The notes: generated by a model not told the origin, from the sequence alone. A stretch of DNA of 64,000 bases from Litorisediminicola beolgyonensis (GCF_042679605.1 NZ_JBHTMU010000004.1:62001-126000); one strand, 5' to 3'; positions 47,913-57,103 are shown, counted from the first letter of the stretch. A program made the numbers and translations.

Positions 47913-48476
47913 ATGACCACCTCTTTTTTCTTCGGTTACGGATCTTTGGTGGATCGCAGGACACATATCTACGCGCCGTCCTTTCCCGCGCGGGTCGTCG
48001 GCTGGCGTCGTTCCTGGCGCCAATCGCCGGTGCGGCGGGTGGCGTTTCTGACCGTGCAGCCCGACCCCGGGACGGTGCTCGACGGGCTTGTCGCGGCTGT
48101 CCCGCAGGGCGATTGGGCCGCACTCGATGCGCGCGAGGCGAGCTATGATAGGGTCGATACGACGCTGCAGGTCGATCCCCTGCCCGAGCGCGCGGCCCAG
48201 GTCGCGATCTACACCGTCCCGCATGAGCGCGCGGCGCCCGCGGGGGCCGACCATCCTATCCTTCTGAGCTATCTCGACGTCGTTCTCGGCGGCTATCTCG
48301 ACCAGTTCGATGCCGCGGGGGCCGAGCGATTCTTCGAAACGACCGATGGCTGGGAGGCCCCGGTTCTCGACGATCGCGCCGCGCCGCTCTATCCGCGGTC
48401 GCAACCGCTCTCCGAGATGGTGCGGCATTGGGTCGACGGCGCATTGGCGCGCCGCGGCGTGGAGGTGACGAAATGA
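47913..48476 (+). CDS. gamma-glutamylcyclotransferase family protein
   Basis: A 187-residue protein of the GGCT-like fold. The nucleotide-free glycine loop is FGYGSLV at the N-terminus, and the catalytic glutamate is probably in DAREASYDRV. Such enzymes split gamma-glutamyl amines or glutathione (ChaC type) into 5-oxoproline plus product. It diverges from the Rrf2 gene with an 85-base gap and overlaps the DUF2254 gene by four bases, so the latter two are co-expressed. The exact substrate is unknown. Confidence 0.8.
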   Translation: MTTSFFFGYGSLVDRRTHIYAPSFPARVVGWRRSWRQSPVRRVAFLTVQPDPGTVLDGLVAAVPQGDWAALDAREASYDRVDTTLQVDPLPERAAQVAIYTVPHERAAPAGADHPILLSYLDVVLGGYLDQFDAAGAERFFETTDGWEAPVLDDRAAPLYPRSQPLSEMVRHWVDGALARRGVEVTK

Positions 48477-49726
48477 GCCTTTCGGCACTTCTCGACCGGC
48501 TGAAGCGGCTCTCGCGCAGGCTCGGCGTCCGGGTCCTGGCGATGGCGCTGGTGGCGCTTCTGGCCACGCTCTTCGCGCCGCTTCTGAACGGCTTCATCCC
48601 CGAGGGCCTGAAGGAGCGGTTCGATCGGCAGGCGGTCGAGCCGGTTCTGAACATCCTCGCCTCGACCATGCTGGCGGTCACGACCTTCTCGCTCGGCGTG
48701 ATGGTGCAGGCGTTCCAGAGCGCCTCGGGCCAGGCGACGCCGCGCGCCTACCGCATCCTGATGCGCGACGGCACGACGCAGACGGTGCTCGCCACCTTCG
48801 TCGGCGCCTTCCTCTTCTCGCTCACCGCCTTCGTGCTGTTCCGCGCGGGCTTCTACGGCGATGCCGCCGCGGTGGTGGTCTTCGGACTGACGGCGCTGGT
48901 GATCCTCCTGATCATCATCGCGATCCTGCGCTGGATCGGCCATCTGAGCGAGCTCGGCAACATGGACCACACGCTCAGGCTCTGCGAGGACGCCGCGGCG
49001 ATGGCGCTCGGCACCCATGCGCGGCAGCCCTATCTCGGCGGACGAAAGGCGCACGGCCCGGAGCCGCAGGGCTGGATCGCGCTCCCGGCGCCGCGGTCGG
49101 GCTATGTCGTGTCGGTGGCGATGGCCGCGATCGACGACGCCTGCGCCGAGAGCGACACCGAGGCCCGGCTGGCGGTGCGCCCCGGCGATTACGTGCTCGA
49201 AGGCGCGCCGCTCCTCTGGATCGCCCGCCCGGTCGACAGCGACGTGCTCGACACCGCGATCGCGCTCGGACCCGAGCGCGAGCCGCAGCAGGACCCGCGC
49301 TTCGGCCTTCTGGTGCTGGCGGAAATCGGTGCGCGCGCCCTGTCGCCCGGGGTGAACGATCCCGGCACCGCCATCGACGTCATTCACCGTCAGACGGCGC
49401 TTCTGTGGCACCACGCGCTCGAGGCCGAGCAGCCGGACGCGCCCGAATTCGAGCGGGTGAGCTGCCCCGGCATCGAGGCCGAGGCGCTGGTCGCGGACGC
49501 CGTCGCGGTCCTGATCCGCGACGGGCGCGCGCGGGTCGAGGTGATGGAGCGGGCGCTGAAGATGCTGGATCGTCTCGCCACCGCGCCCGAACCGGGGATC
49601 GCCGAGGCGGCCGCGGGGATGAAGAGCTATGCCGAGGCGCAGGCGCGGGACGGCATCGCGCTCGAGGCTGACCTGAAGGCGCTGGGTCTGACCGCCGAGA
49701 TCACCCGCGACCCGGACGCGAGCTGA
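48473..49726 (+). CDS. DUF2254 family membrane protein
   Basis: A 417-residue protein with about four transmembrane helices in the first half (roughly 20-38, 60-85, 108-130, 138-158) and a soluble, probably cytoplasmic C-terminal half with conserved PQQDPRFGLLVLAEIGARAL and GVNDPGTAIDVI. This is the DUF2254 pattern; function is not known. It starts inside the stop codon of the cyclotransferase gene. A very strong inverted repeat follows its stop. Confidence 0.82.
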   Translation: MSLSALLDRLKRLSRRLGVRVLAMALVALLATLFAPLLNGFIPEGLKERFDRQAVEPVLNILASTMLAVTTFSLGVMVQAFQSASGQATPRAYRILMRDGTTQTVLATFVGAFLFSLTAFVLFRAGFYGDAAAVVVFGLTALVILLIIIAILRWIGHLSELGNMDHTLRLCEDAAAMALGTHARQPYLGGRKAHGPEPQGWIALPAPRSGYVVSVAMAAIDDACAESDTEARLAVRPGDYVLEGAPLLWIARPVDSDVLDTAIALGPEREPQQDPRFGLLVLAEIGARALSPGVNDPGTAIDVIHRQTALLWHHALEAEQPDAPEFERVSCPGIEAEALVADAVAVLIRDGRARVEVMERALKMLDRLATAPEPGIAEAAAGMKSYAEAQARDGIALEADLKALGLTAEITRDPDAS

Positions 49727-49740
49727 GCGCGACGGCCCGC

Positions 49741-49778
49741 TTTCCGAACCGGAAAGCGCGCGATTTCCGGTTCGGAAA
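49741..49778. terminator. long bidirectional terminator hairpin
   Basis: TTTCCGAACCGGAAA and TTTCCGGTTCGGAAA form a perfect 15-bp stem with an eight-base loop (GCGCGCGA). It lies between the stops of the convergent DUF2254 and gltX genes. Stems of this length are unusual for simple terminators. Confidence 0.8.
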
Positions 49779-49788
49779 TCGGCCCCGC

Positions 49789-51126
49789 TCAGCCCTTGGC
49801 GAGATCGCGGGCCCGAACGGTCTGCATCAGCGGCATCACGTCCGCCATCTCCGGCCCGCGGTCCTGTCCGGTCACGGCGCGGCGGAGCGGCATGAAGAGC
49901 GCCTTGCCCTTGCGGCCGGTCTTGTCCTTGACCGCGCTCGTCCAGCTGCTCCAGGTGTCGCGGTCGTAGGGCGGCGGCGGCAGAAGCGCCATGGCGTCCG
50001 CGACGAACTCCGCGTCCTCCTCGGCGACGAGCGGCTCGGCGCCCTCGGTGAAAAGCCGCCACCAATGCGCGAGGTCCTTGCGCGTCGTAATATTCTCGCG
50101 CGCCACCTGCCAGACATCGGCACGCTGCGCCTCGGGGACGCCAAGTGCAGCCAGGTCCTCGGACACCGCCTCGAGCGGCAGCGCATGCAGCTTGCGCGCC
50201 GTCAGCGGATAGAGGTCGTTCACGTCGAACTTGGTCGGCGCCGATCCGAACTGCGACAACTCAAAGCCCTCGGCGATCTCCTCGAGGCTCATCCGCAGTT
50301 CCACCGGCTGCGACGAGCCAAGACGCGCCATCAGCGACAAAAGCGCCTCGGGCTCGACGCCCTGCTCGCGCAGGTCTTTCAGCGCCAGCGATCCGAGCCG
50401 CTTCGACAGCCCCTCGCCCTGCGGGCCGGTCAGCAGCGAATGATGCGCAAAGGAGGGATGCCCGAAGCCCAGCGCCGCCATGATCTGGATCTGCGTCGCG
50501 GTGTTGGTCACGTGGTCCGAGCCGCGCACCACATGGGTCACGCCCATCTCGGTATCGTCGACCACCGAGGCGAGTGTATACAGCACCTGCCCGTCGCGCC
50601 GGATCAGCACCGGGTCCGAGACCGAGGCCGCGTCGATGGAGATCTCGCCCAGGATCCCGTCCTGCCAGACGATGCGCTCCTGATCGAGCTTGAAGCGCCA
50701 ATGCCCGTCGCCGCGCTCGGCCCGGAGCCGATCGCGATCCGCGTCCGAGAGCGCCAGCGCCGCGCGGTCATAGACCGGCGGCTTGCCCATGTTGAGCTGC
50801 TTCTTGCGCTTGAGATCGAGCTCGGTCGGCGTTTCGAACGCCTCGTAGAACCGGCCGTTGGCGCGCAGCTCGTCCGCCGCCGCGGCATAGCGGTCGAGCC
50901 GCTGGCTCTGCCGCTCGGTGCGGTCCCAGGTCAGGCCCAGCCATTCCAGGTCGCGCTTGATGCCGTCGACATATTCCTCCTTCGAGCGCTCTGCATCGGT
51001 GTCGTCGATGCGCAGGATGAAGGTGCCGCCTTCCTTCTTGGCGATCAGCCAGTTCATCAGCGCGGTGCGCAGGTTTCCGACATGGATGTGGCCGGTGGGC
51101 GACGGCGCGAAACGGGTGACGGTCAT
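49789..51126 (-). CDS. gltX: glutamate-tRNA ligase
   Basis: A 445-residue class I aminoacyl-tRNA synthetase. The HIGH-type motif is in PSPTGHIHVGNLRTAL and the KMSKS-type motif is GLSKRLGS. The C-terminal half carries the helical anticodon-binding region. It charges tRNA-Glu, and in organisms with two GluRS enzymes one copy may also charge tRNA-Gln for transamidation; the sequence alone does not say which copy this is. GGAGG before ATG at 51126 fixes the start. Single gene, ended by the long hairpin. Confidence 0.93.
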   Translation of the reverse strand: MTVTRFAPSPTGHIHVGNLRTALMNWLIAKKEGGTFILRIDDTDAERSKEEYVDGIKRDLEWLGLTWDRTERQSQRLDRYAAAADELRANGRFYEAFETPTELDLKRKKQLNMGKPPVYDRAALALSDADRDRLRAERGDGHWRFKLDQERIVWQDGILGEISIDAASVSDPVLIRRDGQVLYTLASVVDDTEMGVTHVVRGSDHVTNTATQIQIMAALGFGHPSFAHHSLLTGPQGEGLSKRLGSLALKDLREQGVEPEALLSLMARLGSSQPVELRMSLEEIAEGFELSQFGSAPTKFDVNDLYPLTARKLHALPLEAVSEDLAALGVPEAQRADVWQVARENITTRKDLAHWWRLFTEGAEPLVAEEDAEFVADAMALLPPPPYDRDTWSSWTSAVKDKTGRKGKALFMPLRRAVTGQDRGPEMADVMPLMQTVRARDLAKG

Positions 51127-51247
51127 GGGTGCCTCCTGATTGGCGCTGGCTGTCTCACGGAACGCCGCGCTTGTCCAGTTGGGCGCGGGGTTGCGCACTG
51201 CCACGCGCGGCGCGAGGGTGGCCGAAACCACGACCCCCGGAGCCTCC

Positions 51248-51778
51248 ATGCGCGCCTTCATCGCCCTGCCCCTGCCCCCCTCGGACGCCGAGGTCCTGGC
51301 CGCGATGGGCGAGCGGCTGGGCTTCGGCCGCGCCGTGCCCGAAGAGAACATGCACCTGACGCTGGCCTTCCTCGGAGAGGTCGAAGAGCCGGAGCTGCGC
51401 GACCTGGCCGAGGGGCTCGAGACGCTGACGTCGCCGGGGCTCGCCGCCCGGCTCTCGGGCATCGGCAGCTACGGTCCGGCGCTGGCGCTGGCTGCCGATG
51501 GTGGCGGTGCGCTGACCGACCTGCAGGCGCGGGTGAAGTCGCGCTGCCACGGCGCCGGTCTGGTGCTCGAACGGCGGCGCTTCCGGCCGCACGTGACCTT
51601 CGCCCGCCTGCCGCGCCGGCTCTCGCCCGAGGAAGAGCGCAAGCTCGCAGGGTTCCTGTCGGTCGAAGGCGCGATGGTGCTCGACCACGTGCCCTTCCCC
51701 GAGCTCGTCCTTTACGAGAGCCACCTCACGAAGGACGGCGCGATCTACGAGCCCCTGGCGGAGTTTCCCCTGGGCTAG
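51248..51778 (+). CDS. thpR: RNA 2',3'-cyclic phosphodiesterase
   Basis: A 176-residue 2H-phosphoesterase. Both catalytic HxTx motifs are present: HLTLAFLG (about 37-44) and HVTFARLP (about 117-124). The start MRAFIALPLPPS is typical. It opens 2',3'-cyclic phosphate ends of RNA and can ligate tRNA halves in reverse. Its stop overlaps that of the convergent DUF1801 gene by four bases. Confidence 0.9.
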   Translation: MRAFIALPLPPSDAEVLAAMGERLGFGRAVPEENMHLTLAFLGEVEEPELRDLAEGLETLTSPGLAARLSGIGSYGPALALAADGGGALTDLQARVKSRCHGAGLVLERRRFRPHVTFARLPRRLSPEEERKLAGFLSVEGAMVLDHVPFPELVLYESHLTKDGAIYEPLAEFPLG

Positions 51779-52188
51779 GTCGGCGCGACCGGCCAATGGG
51801 TCGCGAGATCGTCGAGCCCGGCGCGGATCAGCTCGGCCAGCACCTCTTCGTCGACGCGGTCGAGCCGCGTGACATAGACGCAGGAGCGGCCCTTGCTGTG
51901 CGGCCCGAGCCGGTCGAGGATCGGCGCGAAATCGGTGTAGCCGGGCAGGATGTAGATCGTGAGCTTGGCCTTCCTGGGCGCGAATCCCGTCGCAAGCCAG
52001 GTGCCGGTGCGCCCCGAGGGATAGGTGTAGTCGTAGCTCCCGTAGCCCAGCATGTCGCCGCGCCAGAGCCGCGGCTTCCAGCCGGTCACGCGGCGGAAAA
52101 GCGCGTCGAGCCTCCGCGCTTCGTCGCGACGGGCCTCGGGCGTGACCTGTTCGAGATAGGCGTCGGCGTTTTCTGTGGGCTCGGACAT
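51775..52188 (-). CDS. DUF1801 domain protein
   Basis: A 137-residue cytosolic protein of the DUF1801 (YdhG-like) fold. Family cues are PRLWRGDMLGYGSYDYTYPSG near the middle, LTIYILPGYTDF and the closing stretch GPHSKGRSCVYVTRLDRVD. Function is unknown; distant relatives act with iron or in intracellular small-molecule binding. No domain partner is nearby, and it appears to be transcribed after the oxygenase gene on the same strand with a 39-base gap. Confidence 0.8.
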   Translation of the reverse strand: MSEPTENADAYLEQVTPEARRDEARRLDALFRRVTGWKPRLWRGDMLGYGSYDYTYPSGRTGTWLATGFAPRKAKLTIYILPGYTDFAPILDRLGPHSKGRSCVYVTRLDRVDEEVLAELIRAGLDDLATHWPVAPT

Positions 52189-52227
52189 GCGCGCAGAGTG
52201 CCTCTCCCGGGGAATCCCTGCAAGCGT

Positions 52228-52779
52228 CTAGCGGAAAGCCGGACCGTGGACCCATTGCGTGAGCGAGGCGCGCGTGCCTTCGGTCACCGGCGTCACGCGA
52301 TGGAGCAGGAAGGATGGAAACAGGATCGCGCTGCCGCGCTCCCGCGGCGCGGCGATCACCTGCGCGCTCGGCATGATCTCGAGCGCACCGCCCGCGTAGG
52401 CCCCGGGGTCGGACAGCTGCACCACCAAGGTCAGCTTGCGCCGCCGGGCCACAGGACCCTCGCCGATATCGGCATGCCAGTCGAAATGCCCGCCCGTCGC
52501 CGCCGGGTATTCCGCGACCTGCGCGCTTTCGGCGAACTCGGTCAGATCGAAACCGAAGCTTTCGCGATTGGCCACGCGCACCAGATCGGCAAGCCGGTCG
52601 GCCACCCAACCGGTCTCTTCGGCCTCGTCGAGCCAGGAGAGCGTGGCGCGGCGCTGGCTTGGATCGTGCTGCTGGCCGACGAGCTGCGCCTCGCGCCGGG
52701 GCGCGGTCTTGGCGAGCGCCAGGATGCGGTCGCATTCGGCGGGGGAAAAGGCGGCGGGAACGGTCTTTGGGGTCAGCAT
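52228..52779 (-). CDS. Fe(II)/2-oxoglutarate-dependent dioxygenase (PKHD-like)
   Basis: A 183-residue oxygenase of the prolyl-4-hydroxylase-like group. The facial triad is visible: His and Asp in HFDWHAD and the distal His in FLLHRVTPV, with the arginine for 2-oxoglutarate in GTRASLTQW. Such enzymes hydroxylate proteins or small molecules. The ATG at 52779 gives the expected short N-terminus. It diverges from the small metallopeptidase-like gene and is followed on the same strand by the DUF1801 gene. Confidence 0.85.
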   Translation of the reverse strand: MLTPKTVPAAFSPAECDRILALAKTAPRREAQLVGQQHDPSQRRATLSWLDEAEETGWVADRLADLVRVANRESFGFDLTEFAESAQVAEYPAATGGHFDWHADIGEGPVARRRKLTLVVQLSDPGAYAGGALEIMPSAQVIAAPRERGSAILFPSFLLHRVTPVTEGTRASLTQWVHGPAFR

Positions 52780-52906
52780 CGGCGTCTCGAAGCACTGCGC
52801 GGACGGGCGGTGACACGATTGCGCGACGCCCGCATCTCCGGCGCCGACAGCGATGTCGTTTTCGGTCGCTCTTGCAGGCCCGCGCCCCGCGCGCCATGTC
52901 ACGCAG

Positions 52907-53296
52907 ATGACCGCGCCCAGCCTCTCCGAGATCGAGACCTTCGCCCGCCGCGCCGCCGAGGCGCTGCCCGCGCCGTTCCGCCGCTGGGCCGCCGAGGTGC
53001 TGATCCGGGTCGAGGACTGGCCTGAGAGCTGGATGCTCGACGAGCTGGAGATGGACGACCCGCTCGATCTGACCGGGCTCTATGACGGCATCCCTATGAC
53101 CGAGAAATCGGTGGCCGAGCCGGACTGGCGGCCGGACACGATCTGGCTCTTCCGCGAACCGATCCTCGAAGAATGGCGCGAGCGGGGCAACGTCACGCTC
53201 GAAGCGCTCGTGGCCCATGTCACCGTGCATGAGTTCGCGCATCATTTCGGCTGGTCGGACGAAGAGATCGCCGAGATCGACCGCTGGTGGGAATAG
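52907..53296 (+). CDS. metallopeptidase-like protein with HExxH motif
   Basis: A 129-residue protein of the small zincin-like (minimal MMP-like, DUF1025-type) family. The zinc motif HEFAHHFGWSDEE lies near the C-terminus, after RRAAEALPAPFRRWAAEV and LTGLYDGIPM, both typical. Protease activity has been assumed for the family from the motif only. The ATG at 52907 is preferred on family length, although its ribosome site is weak. No signal peptide. Confidence 0.82.
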   Translation: MTAPSLSEIETFARRAAEALPAPFRRWAAEVLIRVEDWPESWMLDELEMDDPLDLTGLYDGIPMTEKSVAEPDWRPDTIWLFREPILEEWRERGNVTLEALVAHVTVHEFAHHFGWSDEEIAEIDRWWE

Positions 53297-53318
53297 CTCG
53301 GCGCGACCGGGCGGCGCG

Positions 53319-53750
53319 CTAGCCGGTATCCGTCTCGCGCTCGATCCAGACGAGGATCGCGAAAGCGATCCCGAGCGCCAGCACCGCCGCGGCCAGCCCC
53401 AGGAGCAAGGCGCCAGAGACGGCCTCGAGCTCGACCACGATGAGCTTGCGCACCACGGCCAGGAGCCCGATCACCAGGACGATCCGCACCTGCGCGTAGA
53501 TCGACCCGCCGCTCAGCATCAGATGCACCGAATGCGCGAGCTCGATGGCGATCACCGCGCCGAGCAGGAGATCGAAGAGCGCCTGCAACGTGGTGTAGGA
53601 GACCGACAGCCCCGACTCTGCGGCGACCTGGAAGGTCAGGCGCAGGAAACTCGCGGTCGCGAGCCCGATCACCGCCATGGTGCCCAAAAGCAGCAGCACC
53701 GCAACGAGCGCCGTCGCATGATGGTAGAGCCGGTCGAACGCGTCCTTCAT
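53319..53750 (-). CDS. PsiE-like phosphate-starvation-type membrane protein
   Basis: A 143-residue membrane protein with four predicted helices (about 12-35, 50-72, 85-105, 112-135). It resembles the PsiE/DUF2499-like family in length and in the polar loop LSGGSIYAQVRI. The biochemical role is unknown. ATG at 53750 is chosen; an in-frame TTG at 53759 is possible. It is convergent with the metallopeptidase gene. Confidence 0.65.
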   Translation of the reverse strand: MKDAFDRLYHHATALVAVLLLLGTMAVIGLATASFLRLTFQVAAESGLSVSYTTLQALFDLLLGAVIAIELAHSVHLMLSGGSIYAQVRIVLVIGLLAVVRKLIVVELEAVSGALLLGLAAAVLALGIAFAILVWIERETDTG

Positions 53751-53791
53751 CTTCCGCAACCTAGGGCGTCAGGCCCGCGCGGAAATGCCGC

Positions 53792-55459
53792 TCAATCCTC
53801 GGACGAGGGCGAGCGCCAGCGGTTCACGATGGGGTAGCGGCGGTCGAGCCAGAACGCCTTGGCCGAGAGCCTCGTGCCCGGCGCGGACTGGAAGCGCTTG
53901 TATTCGCTGATGAAGAGCAGGTGCTCGACCTTGGCGGCATCCTCGCGCGCATAGCCCGCCGCGACGCAATCGGCGACCGATCCATCGAGATCCACGAGGA
54001 TCTCCAGAATGCCGTCGAGCACCGGGTAATCCGGCAGCGAATCGCTGTCCTTCTGATCCTCGCGCAGCTCCGCCGAGGGCGGTTTCGAGATCACCCGGTC
54101 GGGCATCACCCGCCCGTCGGGGCCCTTCATCCAGTCGCGGTAATGGGCGTTGCGCCAGCGGCAGATCTCGAAGACGCGGGTCTTGTAGAGATCCTTGATC
54201 GGATTGTAGCCGCCCGCCATGTCGCCATAGATCGTGGCATAGCCCACCGCGACCTCGGACTTGTTGCCGGTGGTCAGGAGCATCTCTCCGAACTTGTTCG
54301 AGAGCGCCATGAGAAGAAGGCCGCGCAGGCGCGACTGGATGTTCTCTTCGGTCAGGTCCGCGGGCAGATCGCCGAAGAGCGGCGCCAGCGTCTCGGTGAT
54401 CGCGGCGCGGCCCTTGTCGATCGGCACGAAATCATAGGTGCAGCCAAGCGTCTCGGCGACGGCCTTGGCGTCTTCCAGCGAATGGTCCGACGTATATGCC
54501 GAGGGCAGCATCACGCAGCGCACGTTCTCGGGGCCCAGCGCATCGACCGCGATGGCGGCGACAAGCGCCGAATCGACCCCGCCCGACAGGCCCAGGAGCA
54601 CCTTGCCGAAGCCGGCCTTGCGGCAATAGTCGCGCAGCGCCTCGGTGGTGGCGCGGTAATCCTGCTCGAGCGCGTCCGGATGCGGCGCGACCGCACCGGG
54701 CGCCGCGCGCCAGCCCGCCTCGGTCCGCTCGAGGTCGAGATGCGCGATCTCCTCGTCGAAGACCGGCATCTTCAGCGCCATCTGCCCGCCGGGGTTCAGA
54801 ACGAAGCTGCCACCATCGAAGATCTGATCGTCCTGGCCGCCGACGAGGTTGAGATAGACGAGCGGCAGGCCGGTCTCGACCACGCGCGACACCATGTGAT
54901 TGAGCCGCAGGTCGAACTTGTCGCGGTGATAGGGCGAGCCGTTCGGGACCAGGAGGATCTCCGCGCCGGTCTCGGCCAGCGTCTCGGCCACGTCCTCGTA
55001 CCAGGCGTCCTCGCAGATGGGCGAGCCGATCCGCAGCCCATCGACGACATAAGGCCCGGTGACCGGCGCGGAGGCGAAGATGCGCTCCTCGTCGAAGACG
55101 GCGGCGTTGGGCAGGTGGTGCTTGAGCACGCGGGCGGCGACATGCCCGCCCTGCAGGATGAAATAGGCGTTGAAGAGCGACGCGCCCTCGACCCAGGGGC
55201 CGCCGATGGCCAGCGCGGGCCCCTCGGCGCACTCGGCCGCCAGCGCCTCGATGGCGGCGATGGCCTCGAGGTGGAAGGCGGGCTTCAGCACCAGGTCCTG
55301 GGTGTTGTAGCCGGTGATGAACATCTCGGGCAGCGCCACCAGATCGGCGCCCGCATCGCGGCCCGCCTCCCAGGCGCGGCGCGCCGCGCGGGCATTGCCC
55401 TCGATGTCGCCGACCACAGCGTTCAGCTGGGCCAGGGTGAGGCGGAAGGTCTCGGCCAT
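53792..55459 (-). CDS. nadE: glutamine-dependent NAD+ synthetase
   Basis: A 555-residue bifunctional enzyme converting nicotinate adenine dinucleotide to NAD+. The N-terminal nitrilase-type glutaminase (about 1-260) has Glu in ALPEMFITGY, Lys in HHLPN context and the nucleophile Cys in SPICEDAWYED. The C-terminal synthetase domain has the PP-loop LGLSGGVDSAL and the TGNKSEVAVGY motif. ATG at 55459 agrees with the family start. Cytosolic, probably a single-gene unit diverging from the MORN gene. Confidence 0.94.
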   Translation of the reverse strand: MAETFRLTLAQLNAVVGDIEGNARAARRAWEAGRDAGADLVALPEMFITGYNTQDLVLKPAFHLEAIAAIEALAAECAEGPALAIGGPWVEGASLFNAYFILQGGHVAARVLKHHLPNAAVFDEERIFASAPVTGPYVVDGLRIGSPICEDAWYEDVAETLAETGAEILLVPNGSPYHRDKFDLRLNHMVSRVVETGLPLVYLNLVGGQDDQIFDGGSFVLNPGGQMALKMPVFDEEIAHLDLERTEAGWRAAPGAVAPHPDALEQDYRATTEALRDYCRKAGFGKVLLGLSGGVDSALVAAIAVDALGPENVRCVMLPSAYTSDHSLEDAKAVAETLGCTYDFVPIDKGRAAITETLAPLFGDLPADLTEENIQSRLRGLLLMALSNKFGEMLLTTGNKSEVAVGYATIYGDMAGGYNPIKDLYKTRVFEICRWRNAHYRDWMKGPDGRVMPDRVISKPPSAELREDQKDSDSLPDYPVLDGILEILVDLDGSVADCVAAGYAREDAAKVEHLLFISEYKRFQSAPGTRLSAKAFWLDRRYPIVNRWRSPSSED

Positions 55460-55630
55460 GTCGTCGCGTCCCGTCTGTCTTTGGGCGCCCACATAGCAGA
55501 TCGCGCCCCGAGGGGAAGGCATGCGCGTCTCCGCCGCAGGCTGCGCCCTGTCGGGGAATTGCGTTGTGCCCTGCCAGCGCCTCCCCTATTTTCGGCCCGC
55601 AGCGAGGCAGGCAAGAGCGGAGACAGGCGG

Positions 55631-57103
55631 ATGAGACGAGACCTGGCAGGCATACTGGGCGCGGCGCTTCTGGCTTTTCCGCTGGGCGCGGCCGCGCAAT
55701 CGGGCGAAGTGCTGACCAAGCAGTACGATGACGGGGGCGTCTACCAGGGCACGTTCCGCGACGGGCTGCAGGACGGCACCGGCACCTACACCCTGCCCAA
55801 CGGCTACGAATATACCGGCGACTGGGTCGCGGGCGAGATCCGCGGCCAGGGCGTGGCGCATTTCCCCAACGGCTCGATCTACGAGGGCAGCTTCGCCAAG
55901 GGCAAGCCCGAGGGCCAGGGCAAGATCACCTTCGCCGACGGCGGCACCTATGAGGGCAGCTGGCAGGACGGCAAGATCACCGGACAGGGCGTCGCGACCT
56001 ATGCCAACGGCGTCCGCTACGAGGGCTCGTTCCGCAACGCGCTCCATCACGGGCGCGGAACGATGACCTCGCCGGGCGGCTACGCCTACGAGGGCGACTG
56101 GGTCAACGGCGTCAAGGAGGGGGTCGGCACGATCACCTATCCCGACGGCTCGGTCTACGAGGGCCGCGTCGCGGGCGGCGCGCGCGAGGGCGAAGGCAAG
56201 CTCGTGATGCCCGACGGGCTGGTCTACGAGGGTACTTGGGCCGATGGCCAGATCGACGGGATCGGGACGCTCACCCAGCCCAATGGCGATGTCTACGAGG
56301 GCGATCTCCGCGAAGGGCGGCGGCACGGCCAGGGCAAGGTCACCTATGCCAATGGCGATGTCTACGAGGGCCAGTTCGCCGACGACCAGCGCCAAGGCCA
56401 GGGCACGTTCCGCGGCCAGGACGGCTACGAATATTCCGGCCAGTGGGAGGCCGGCCAGATCGCGGGCCACGGCCGCGTCACCTATCCCGACGGCTCGGTC
56501 TACGAGGGCAGCTTCGACGGCGATCTCGCCAATGGTGTCGGCAAGATCACCTATCCCGACGGCTCGACCTACGAGGGCGAGTGGCGCGACGGGGTGATCG
56601 AGGGCGAGGGCCGCGCCGAATACGCCAACGGGCTTGTCTACGAGGGCGGCTTCCGCAACGCCCGCAACCACGGCCAAGGGGTGATGACCTATCCCGACGG
56701 CTACCGCTACGAGGGCGACTGGGTCGACGGGCAGCGCGAGGGCCAGGGCACCGCGACCTATCCCGACGGCACCGTCTATACCGGCGGCTTTGAGGGCGGC
56801 CAGCGCCATGGCGAGGGCCGGATCGAGATGGCCGACGGCTTCGTCTACGAGGGCGAATGGGCCGATGGCGAGATCTCCGGCCGGGGCGTCGCGACCTATG
56901 CCAATGGCGATGTCTACGAGGGCATGTTCGCCGCGGGCAAACGCCAGGGCGAGGGCGAGATGCGCTACGCCTCGGGCGAAACCGAACGCGGCGAGTGGGT
57001 GAACGGCGCCCTGGCCGAGCGCGAGGCGCCCGAAGAGGCGCCCGAGGCCTCGGATGAGACCGGCGACGGCGCCGCTGGCGAGGCCACGCCCGAGGACGGC
57101 TGA
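55631..57103 (+). CDS. exported MORN-repeat protein with 18 repeats
   Basis: A 490-residue exported protein. Signal peptide 1-22 (ending AAA). Residues 38-451 are 18 consecutive 23-residue MORN units (YEG.W..G...G.G...Y.DG), with a degenerate nineteenth, then an acidic Glu/Ala/Pro tail. MORN arrays form long beta-hairpin rods that bind lipids or proteins. Units 1-9 align with units 10-18 one by one, evidence of a whole-block duplication. Bacterial MORN proteins are mostly uncharacterised. It diverges from nadE with promoter space of about 170 bases. Confidence 0.88.
   Translation: MRRDLAGILGAALLAFPLGAAAQSGEVLTKQYDDGGVYQGTFRDGLQDGTGTYTLPNGYEYTGDWVAGEIRGQGVAHFPNGSIYEGSFAKGKPEGQGKITFADGGTYEGSWQDGKITGQGVATYANGVRYEGSFRNALHHGRGTMTSPGGYAYEGDWVNGVKEGVGTITYPDGSVYEGRVAGGAREGEGKLVMPDGLVYEGTWADGQIDGIGTLTQPNGDVYEGDLREGRRHGQGKVTYANGDVYEGQFADDQRQGQGTFRGQDGYEYSGQWEAGQIAGHGRVTYPDGSVYEGSFDGDLANGVGKITYPDGSTYEGEWRDGVIEGEGRAEYANGLVYEGGFRNARNHGQGVMTYPDGYRYEGDWVDGQREGQGTATYPDGTVYTGGFEGGQRHGEGRIEMADGFVYEGEWADGEISGRGVATYANGDVYEGMFAAGKRQGEGEMRYASGETERGEWVNGALAEREAPEEAPEASDETGDGAAGEATPEDG
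55742..56983 (+). repeat. MORN coding repeat: 18 units of 69 bp in two 621-bp blocks
   Basis: Block 1 is 55742-56362 and block 2 is 56363-56983. Matching pairs include unit 5 with 14 (YEGSFRN.. / YEGGFRN..), unit 6 with 15 (YEGDWVNG / YEGDWVDG) and units 1-2 with 10-11 (NGYEYTG / DGYEYSG). Confidence 0.8.

Noticed and set aside
50065..53025. 986-codon open frame on the plus strand
   Set aside because: It runs antisense to gltX, the DUF1801 gene and the dioxygenase gene, and crosses thpR in a different frame; composition is that of a shadow frame.
53921..55630. N-terminal 570-codon extension of the MORN gene frame
   Set aside because: This part is antisense to nadE. A proper signal peptide begins at 55631, so the real gene starts there.
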